The position numbers were made by a program, and so were the translations under genes. This document shows positions 57,026 to 64,000 of a stretch of 64,000 nt of DNA, piece by piece. A model generated the notes under the pieces. That model searched no databases and had not been told where the DNA came from. It saw only the letters and a list, made by a program, of their open reading frames with translations. Each line of letters begins with the position of its first letter. The first letter of the stretch is position 1. Source of the stretch: Terfezia claveryi (taxonomy: Eukaryota > Ascomycota > Pezizomycetes > Pezizales > Pezizaceae); contig WHUX01000005.1 of the NCBI GenBank assembly GCA_015179025.1, positions 124,001 to 188,000 on the forward strand. The letters are read 5' to 3'.

Positions 57026-59755
57026 ATGGGAGACTATTATCGCGGTGGTAGAAGTGCACCAAGGCCGCGAAACAAGAGGTATCGAGGTACGGATGACCTC
57101 CGAGTCTTGCGCCTCTTTCTTTCTGTTAACAGCATATTGTTCTGCCAGATGATTACGATGATGAGCGTGAATACAGGCGTCCACATCACGAATCACTTCT
57201 CGTCCGCCTCCAGAAAGAGTTATTAGGACTGGCTGAGTCGGTGAGTGCATGAAGCCCCAATTCCCCTTGTTACGGAGGCTGACAATGTCCTTTCCTCCTT
57301 AGCCTTTGGCTCGTATTGAGGATGGCATCAAAAACATTACCAAGCTATTCACTTCAAATTACGAAAACGAGGAACTGCGAGCTGGCTTCCGTTCTTTAAT
57401 TCAGCAAGTGTGGGTTCTGGAACAACACCAAATCTCACTCGAAGGCTAATATATGTTAGAATAATTGAGCAACCGTTCAAGATCCCGTTCGTTGCAGCAG
57501 TTACTCTGGTGTCAGCTTCCAGCCTTGCCGAGGCCGGAGCAGACATCCTCGAGGATACCCGCAAGTCAGTCCAGAAGTATCTCGATGAAGGAAATTTCAC
57601 CAACCTCAAGCTTGCTATACGGTTTCTGGGATGTTGTCAAGGAATGTATTTGGAGGATGGAGTGTTCAAGTTACTAAATGAGCTTCTCAGCAAAGCCGAA
57701 GGGCTCAAATACGCCGGTAATGAGGTAGGCACCATTTTGAACCATAGGCAAGCTCTATAAGTAACAATAACAGAACATCGCAGTGGAATTGACTAGGATA
57801 GTCATGATCTCCCTACCCTATATATTAGTATCCTCTGGGGCCGACGACGAGCAAAAAGAACTCGCTGGAAAAATACTAGAGCGAACGGCGCCCCTATCGC
57901 AAATTTCAGGTTCAATTGAAAAGCTTTTGCGGCCCTTGACTTATACTGGAAACACGACTGTAGGCGAAGCTGTATGTTGGATATTTTCCCAAGAAAGCTC
58001 AAGCCGGGTCTAACTGTGTTCAGGTCATCAAACTGCTTCAGATTTCCCTGCAAAACGAGGCTTCTCGAGATTGGACACTGGCTGCCCTTCCTCGGCCATG
58101 GGAAGCATTCAAAAGCGAATTAGATGCTGCTCGGAAGTATAGCTTCCCTGACTTTGCTGTGCCTGCCCAATTTGAGAACGTGGACGGAAGCAACCTAGTC
58201 CCAGATGTATTTTTCTCAGTCTTCGCACATCAAAGTACAGAGGTAAATTCAGCCCATATTCATATACCCAAATGCGAAAAACTCTGACAAACGTTAGACT
58301 GTTCCACCAACAAGCGACATCACGAGCCATCTCTTCCGGGATTCGTTAAATGATACAATGAATATCCTAGACTTCAATCGTATCGCGGTTGCACGTTTCT
58401 TAGTCGATATCGACTGTTATTTCGCCCCAGAAGTTTTCCTCAAGCGGGCCACTCCTTATGATAGAGTCAAAGAAGTCGCCGGCGACAGGTCAACTTGGAA
58501 GCCGGAAGATGTAGCAGTGGATGCCGTTTTCTCGCAACTCTTACGACTACCGAACCCGAAACACAAGCTCATCTATTACCACTCTATATTTACTGAGATG
58601 TGCAAGATTGCTGCTGCAGCAGTGGCTCCGTCGCTGGGAAGGGCAATACGTTTCATGTATGCGAACGTCGACAGTATGGATGTGGAGTTAACCAATAGAT
58701 TCATAGACTGGTTCTCACATCACTTGAGCAACTTCGGATTTACATGGAAGTGGGGTGAATGGGAAGCAAACCTAAAGCTAGCCGAAGTCTATCCCAAACG
58801 AGCTTTCATCCACGGAGCTGTTGAGAAGGAGATCCGCCTGTCATTCCCCTCGCGTATAAAAAATACCCTCCCGGAAGCCTACCAGATCCTCATCCCTGAA
58901 GCCAAGGAGAAGGATATCCCTACTTTTAAATACGACTCAGACGACACAGCCTTCTCCACCGAAGGGAAAGAAGTCTTCGCTCTCCTCAAAGACAAGAAAC
59001 CCGAAGCTGAAATCGACGCAATACTAGAATCAGTTACTCGAACAGCGCAAGAGCAGAACCTCCGGGGCCCAAACAGCTACTCAAGGGATATATACATCAC
59101 AAGCATTTGCTACCTTGGTGCTAAATCCCTCTCTCACGTTCTCAGTTGCATCGAACGATGCAAAGATAAACTTCTAGCCATGGGCCAAGAATCCGCCGAA
59201 GCAAGACGGCAAATCGTCCGCAGCGTCATGGGGTACTGGGCCGACCAGCCCGGTGTCGGTGCCAATGTAGTCGACAAACTTCTAAACTACTCCGTCATAA
59301 CCCCCTCTAGCGTCGTCGAATGGGCTCTCTGCGACGCAGGCTATGCGGCACTGAGTCAGAACCATGTTTGGGAAATGGTCTCGACAACAGTCAACAAGGT
59401 TAACAACCGAGTACGACAGATTGTTGCTGCGCGACCATCGCTGGGAATGGGTGACGAGGATGATGAAGAGTATGCGGGGATCTTGGCGGCGTATGAGACT
59501 ACGCTAGACAGTTCGAAGGTTGAGCAGAAACAGATTGCAGAGATTGTTTTGAGTAGTTTAAGAAAGATCGCGGATGGGGAGAGGGTGGAGGGCGGTGAGG
59601 ATGATGAGGTATTCTTGAATATGGATGATACACAGAGGGAAGAATATAAACATTGGATGGCGTGGTGGGGACTGCAGTGGCTGAAGGCATTTGCGAGAAG
59701 GTATACGATTGAAGGGGTGACGGTGGAGGACGATCTCACAAATTTAAGACTCTGA
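57026..59755 (+). CDS. CBC1: Nuclear cap-binding complex large subunit (CBP80)
   Basis: Binds the small cap-binding subunit CBP20 and acts on capped nuclear RNA in splicing, export and first-round translation. Seven exons (57026-57086, 57149-57240, 57303-57409, 57460-57724, 57774-57971, 58024-58242, 58298-59755) give 799 aa. The basic N-terminus (MGDYYRGGRSAPRPRNKRYR) resembles a nuclear signal. The first MIF4G-type helical domain contains PLARIEDGIKNITKLFTSNY and IIEQPFKIPFVAAVTLVSA. The central domain has FNRIAVARFLVDIDCYF and KLIYYHSIFTEMCKIAAAAV, then MYANVDSMDVELTNRFIDWF and NFGFTWKWGEW. The C-terminal domain ends EEYKHWMAWWGLQWLKAFAR, characteristic of CBP80. The donor of intron 3 is GTGGGT at 57410; the more obvious GTGTGG two bases earlier would break the frame. 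Confidence 0.95.
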
Positions 59756-60527
59756 TGCCCCTAGATGCGCACAGGAAGATTTCCTTGCAGAATTCCTTGC
59801 AGAATAAATGAAAAATTTTCAAGGTACACCATCGGGATTTAGAACGGTACAGCGGAGGGTCAAGGGTTTCCATTTTTCTCGATATGTAGGAATATATTCC
59901 TACCGAATTTCCTAGTCGTCTTAGCTTATTCCGATTTGTTTGAGTGGGCTGTATAGGGGTTGTATTTTTACCGCAGAGTCGATTCCATTCAAGCAAAGTT
60001 CAGGGTAACAATCACAATTAGTACTAGTGTCATTTTGGTATGGAATTTAGAATGTTTGTTATCCCCATAACCCATTGCAAAATGACACTGTTTAGTCACA
60101 ACAGGATGCCAGTTTTGCATTGGTTCATTTTCATTGTTGCAGCGTTGTAGAGCAAGAATTCTATTGGAAAGTGGATGGGAGTTGACGGTATTATCCCAGT
60201 GTCTGTCTTTAAATGTTGGAGGACTTCAGAAAAGTCACAAACACGTACTTTATGAGGTTCGTGGCCTCAATATATTTCCTTGAAAAGCCATAGGAGCCAG
60301 AGAACCATGCCACTAGATCGGACTAATAGTGTCACATTTTCCGACGCTTTATGGGATAAATCCAGTTACATTGGAAGTATACCAGTGACTCATGAGTGTG
60401 TTAGAAAAATCAACTCAAGGAATCAAGAGAGGAGATCAATCTAGAGTATACACTGGAACTAAAAATAAAATAAACGCCATAAAGAAGGCATTAAAACCAG
60501 TATATATTCAAAGCGCTTTTTCCGAGC
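59756..60527. other. Convergent 3' region of CBP80 and MMM1
   Basis: 772 nt, AT-rich, no gene seen. Confidence 0.5.
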
Positions 60528-62001
60528 TCATGCACGAGAAGTATTGCTTCGGTTCCTGAGGTTCCCTATTGGCCCCACTCCCGCCCCGACCCCCGAACAC
60601 TCACTTCCAACGGTAATGTTGGCCCCCCCCGGCACAGAAACTCCAGTGCCGGTTGGGCCCTCTCTTGTAGTCTTTTTCCTCGGCCACAGGCTTGGGAGAA
60701 CAATCTCTTGGAACCGAGGCTCCACACAGCGTTGGTCAATCCAATCATGCAGTCTATTTTCGACGATCTGGGCAATCTTGGGCACATCTTGTAGACGGCT
60801 ACGTGAGCCTACGAGAGAGCGGACGGAGATATCAAGGCGGTAGTCGTCTGAGAAGGAGAATTGGAGGGTAGTGGATTGGTTTTCACGTTGGCCAGCATCG
60901 GCTTCGTTGGGCTTTGGAGAGGGGTCGGTAGGGACTGGGGGTGAGTCTTCTGCAGCGGTAGGAGATGGATGTGATGGGACGAAGGATATGGATAGCTATG
61001 AGCGGGAGGCTATGTTAGCAGGTGAAGGAATGGATTTGTGGGTCCTTACAGTTCCTGAAAAGCGTACAATCGACACAGCTAAGGCAACTGGTAAAACCGC
61101 AACCAGTGGTTTAGGGTAATTCAGACGTAGCTTCGTCTCAATCCCCAAAGTAATCACATCACTGAGATCCACGTCCATTCTCGCCTGTAATTTCTGCCCA
61201 TCAGTTCCCTCAACGGGGCAGACCCTACAATTGCTAAATATTGGGAAATCCTCACCGAGATTGACCTCGGTAACCTTGATTGTATCCACGAATCCAGGCT
61301 TGTTGGGACCGTTCAGAATCGAATCCAGGGAGGTGAGAATGGCATTGTCTGTTCTTGCATCATCCCGGAATTGAGCTATGGTTTGTGCAATGAGGACATT
61401 GAACCAATCAAGGGATTCCGGCTGATGCGAGTTGACGTTGTAGTAAGTTTTTGATAGGATAGTGGTGGTGGTTAGTGGGGGAGTGGCACGGAGGACGGAG
61501 GATCGCTTTTTTCGGAGGAGACGCTCTTCGTGCTGTCTGTTTGCTGAATTTAGTGAGCACTGGCAATTCGGACGATGGTTTGGCGGAGGCAATACCTCGG
61601 GCCTTCTCCCGCCGTCTTTGAGTGTTGCTTGGAAGGAGAGATTTGGAGCCATCCCCGGATGGTTCGCCGAAAATGAAGTATTTGATGAAGGTACCAACAA
61701 CGATTATAACACTGAGTTGGCCAATGACGAAGCCTTGGGCGAACGACCAGCTGATGGCAAGCCGGGTATTAGTAGACAAATTCCGGTTTATGGGAGGAAG
61801 TTCAGAGCTCACTTGGAGCCGGAGGGGTGCTTTCCAGTGGAGAGGCTCTGGCTCACGTAGTCCGCTAGCGGGATGGGCAGCTCTGTGTAAGATCGGACCA
61901 CAGTGATTTACGTGAGCAAAGGCCATTGAAACATCGATGATACAGATGGGGTAGAACAAGAGGACCTGTGATGGAGGAAATAACGTACCTTGGCCGGGCA
62001 T
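60528..62001 (-). CDS. MMM1: MMM1, ER-anchored subunit of the ERMES lipid-transfer complex
   Basis: ER membrane subunit of ERMES, the tether that moves phospholipids between ER and mitochondria. Exons 62001-61596, 61543-61050 and 60995-60528 give 455 aa. It starts [13 protein letters not shown] membrane anchor follows at about 87-112 ([20 protein letters not shown], then KYFIFG). The SMP lipid-binding domain runs from about residue 165: [80 protein letters not shown] and [20 protein letters not shown] with [11 protein letters not shown]. The intron at 61544-61595 was set because it alone joins the frames (phase 1). Residues 13-85 are less conserved and could hide one more intron; the frame is nevertheless open throughout. 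Confidence 0.92.
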
Positions 62002-62316
62002 CGCTGCGTCAGTTCTCATTGTAATGACCTAGCTCGGTCATGACTTGGACGACCTGCTTTCGAAGCTCCCCAACAAATTTAAGGTCTGCGCTTGGCACCG
62101 TTCGAATTCAGCCTCGAAATACTACTCCAAAATTTCACTGGCGCACGAGATTCTACAGATTTATTCTCAATTCATGCCCTTGCAGCTACAACAGCTAGGC
62201 ACCGAACAACAGCCCCTTTTCCCAAAGGTATACCAGTTGTTTGCCCTTTATGGCCGTCATGAAACTCTGCTAACCGCTGCCTCTAGCTCAAGGACTTCTC
62301 TCACAAAGTCATCACC
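62002..62316. promoter_or_regulatory. Divergent promoter of MMM1 and TOM7
   Basis: 315 nt separate the start codons of two genes whose products act at the mitochondrial surface. A plus-strand frame here (LDDLLSKLPNKFK...) is open but ends in the TOM7 leader and matches nothing I know. Leader introns for TOM7 are possible (for example 62230-62287, ending CTCTAG). Confidence 0.55.
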
Positions 62317-62758
62317 ATGTTCACACTCTCGGAGGAGTCCAAGGTACTGTCGCCATACCCTATGTACATTCGAGATTACCCTATTTCGAAGCAAGCTGAT
62401 AATCCTCTAGGAGCGCATCTCTAGGCTCATCGATGTCGGCCGCATTGCTGTTCACTAGTGAGTTTCTTCGGGCCCATGGGTGAAAGAGAAAAAATCTATG
62501 TATATTGACTGTCATCACTATGTAGTGGATACATCCCATTGATTCTGTATCTCGGTGCGCCAGAAATTGAGCCATCCCCTTGCTCATAGGATTAAGTCCA
62601 CTGATATATTTTCGGATCCACAGGCTACACTAGAAGCACGCCCAAGCCAGCCTTGATCCGGTCAGTCTACATGGACCCGTCGCCCCATTGTTCGTTATCC
62701 CCTCCATAAAGGCAGTTTGCTGACGATGCGGTATAGATTGATCTCTCCTCTGGCATAG
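62317..62758 (+). CDS. TOM7: TOM7, small subunit of the mitochondrial TOM complex
   Basis: A tail-anchored outer-membrane protein that modulates TOM complex dynamics and, in yeast, Mdm10 partitioning between SAM and ERMES. Five tiny exons (62317-62343, 62411-62457, 62526-62554, 62624-62660, 62737-62758) join in frame to 53 aa: MFTLSEESKERISRLIDVGR, IAVHYGYIPLILYLG, YTRSTPKPALIRLISPLA. The layout matches yeast Tom7, with an N-terminal DESKERI-type helix, an AHYGWIPFVLYLG membrane segment and an LLSPL end. Every junction was fixed by homology and phase; for example the alternative of reading through 62555 or 62661 gives non-Tom7 tails. It is too small and fragmented to appear as an open reading frame. 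It sits head to head with MMM1 and about 6 kb from TOM40. Confidence 0.92.
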
Positions 62759-63179
62759 ACGCTCAACTACGTACAATTAATTGATGGAAGCAGAGGCAGG
62801 GGTAGGGCGGACATAAATGGAAAGGCTTAAATCTTCTTGCAGCTTCGGGATAGAGCTTGTGTTCTATGTTTCGTTTTTTAAACCCGACTCTTCTGTTCTG
62901 TTTTACTAATTGGAGTATTCGTTATCGTCACGTGAAATTCGTTATCGCAAGTGACATGCTACGTCAAAAAGCAAGCTGCTTAGAGAAAGTTTCGTTGTTT
63001 TGTGTTTGTGCCTGAACCCAAATTCCAAACTCACGAAACAAACTCCAAACGGCCCAATATTCGCTGATATTCCGCCGGTGAATCAATTGCAATTAACTGT
63101 GCTCTCTGGGCGCAAGCCCCACTACAACCGAACCCCACCTGATCTCCTCGGCATCGTCAGTCTTAATACACTCAACCTA
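62759..63179. promoter_or_regulatory. Upstream region of the mitochondrial carrier gene, with TCACGTGA
   Basis: A TCACGTGA palindrome at 62928-62935 lies between two copies of ATTCGTTATCG (62918-62928 and 62938-62948). The same octamer precedes MTO1. Confidence 0.45.
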
Positions 63180-64000
63180 ATGACGAGCACACAAGCGCAC
63201 AAGAGTGGTGCCACTTCCGTCAGCCCCCAGCGCCCGCGTGTTGCTGTCGAGGCAGTCGCTGGGTTCACAGCTGGCCTCCTGAATACCCTCGTTGTCCATC
63301 CACTGGACCTGATCAAAACTCGTCTACAAGGTGCTCTCATCCATCCATTGCAACCCCCCCCCAAAAAAAAAGCCCCCAAGTCAAAACCGACCAACCGGAA
63401 TCTATCAAGACTGATATCTGCGTGTCTACGTAACAGTCAACCGCAACACAACCCCCACCAAGCTCGGAGCCTCGTTGGCACTCATTGGTGATATAGCAAG
63501 AAATGAGGCAGTCCCAGGGGCAGGCTCAGAAGTTGGTAGCAAGCTACGTGCGCTCTACCGGGGATTAACGCCGAACGTTTTAGGGAACGCGGCTGGATGG
63601 GCACTCTATTTTATGTGGTATGTATTATCATACACTAGCTCCCATTGGTGGAACCCGAAAATTCCATATGATGCTATGACATAACATTCAGGGGCTCTTC
63701 GAGTTGAATCACAATTGCTGACAGGTGGACTCTCGAGAGAGGTACGGCGAGTTCAAATCCCTACTCGCCGCATATCGCGGTGGCCCAACAGAGCTTGGCT
63801 CAACAGATTACCTTCTTGCATCTGGAACCGCGGGTACGTATACAATTCTGTTCATGTCCAGTCTCCTTAAGTCATGAGCCCCAAACCTCATCATAGATTG
63901 TACTAGCACCCGACTATATTACAGCAAACGTCAATATACACATTTTCTCAACAAGCTGACGCATGCATGTCATGAGTTGTTGGTTGTGGTTATACCACGA
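63180..64000 (+). CDS. FLX1: Mitochondrial carrier, FLX1-like (FAD/folate type), 5' part
   Basis: The beginning of a mitochondrial solute carrier, truncated by the window end. Exons 63180-63330, 63437-63621 and 63725-63833 are seen. After MTSTQAHKSGATSVSPQRPR come the first helix and signature, VAVEAVAGFTAGLLNTLVVH with PLDLIKTRLQ (the PX[DE]XX[KR] motif). Exon 2 gives KLRALYRGLTPNVLGNAAGW followed by ALYFMWY, the second helix, with the RGL-TPN pattern typical of the FLX1 and pyrimidine/folate branch. Exon 3 continues ERYGEFKSLLAAYRG and DYLLASGTAG, the start of the second repeat; a donor follows at 63834. The next exon could not be identified before the end. An in-frame upstream ATG at 63000 was rejected as leader sequence. 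The substrate call (FAD import/export) is from similarity only. Confidence 0.8.

Noticed and set aside
63744..63770. Sequence resembling a tRNA T-arm (GAGTTCAAATCCCTACTCGC)
   Set aside because: It is inside an exon of the FLX1-like carrier and in frame with it; no acceptor stem or anticodon arm accompanies it.

Overview
The window looks like nuclear DNA of a filamentous ascomycete (Pezizomycotina). Most genes carry short (about 50-60 nt) GT..AG introns with CTAAC/CTGAC-like branch sites, and all recognisable products are eukaryotic and fungal. The MMM1 protein starts MPGQG and the GSK-3 protein is 394 aa; both resemble what I recall of Leotiomycete proteins, so a Helotiales-like fungus is my tentative guess. 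Intron-exon structures were worked out by hand from the sequence and checked for reading-frame consistency.

Layout. 1-8.5 kb is a decayed, repeat-rich block: a pogo/Tigger-type transposon relic with long terminal inverted repeats, a broken fucose-lectin-like gene, Tc1/mariner transposase remnants, and a frameshifted ZUFSP-type (C78) peptidase pseudogene. 8.5-11.4 kb holds a head-to-head pair, the GDP-mannose transporter (VRG4) and a phosducin-like/TXNDC9 protein (PLP1). 14.3-21 kb holds KNR4/SMI1, the mitochondrial dehydratase HTD2 and a PNRC/Edc1-like decapping-enhancer candidate. 21-24.9 kb is gene-poor, with an exact 12-bp minisatellite and copies of a dispersed 17-bp motif. 24.9-29.7 kb holds eRF1 (SUP45) and MTO1, whose third intron carries a 36-bp inverted repeat. 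29.7-31.9 kb has more transposon relics, including the best-preserved element, bounded by roughly 95-bp inverted repeats. 31.9-33.2 kb is an AIF-like oxidoreductase, followed by 5 kb of mostly empty DNA. 38.2-48.8 kb holds SUR1-like MIPC synthase, a small conserved membrane protein, COG1, URM1 and GSK-3. 48.8-55.3 kb is gene-poor. 55.3-64 kb is a dense cluster: TOM40, CBP80, MMM1, TOM7 and the start of a FLX1-like mitochondrial carrier.

Themes. The genes serve core cell biology: Golgi glycosylation and trafficking (VRG4, SUR1, COG1), translation and RNA (eRF1, CBP80, URM1, MTO1, the decapping factor), and mitochondrial biogenesis (TOM40, TOM7, MMM1, HTD2, MTO1, FLX1-like). Four pairs are divergently arranged with short shared promoters (VRG4/PLP1, COG1/URM1, TOM40/CBP80, MMM1/TOM7). 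I see no biosynthetic cluster, CRISPR array, rRNA or convincing tRNA. The most unusual material is in the relic blocks: a family of long-TIR elements, a dispersed 17-bp motif, and the hairpin in an MTO1 intron.
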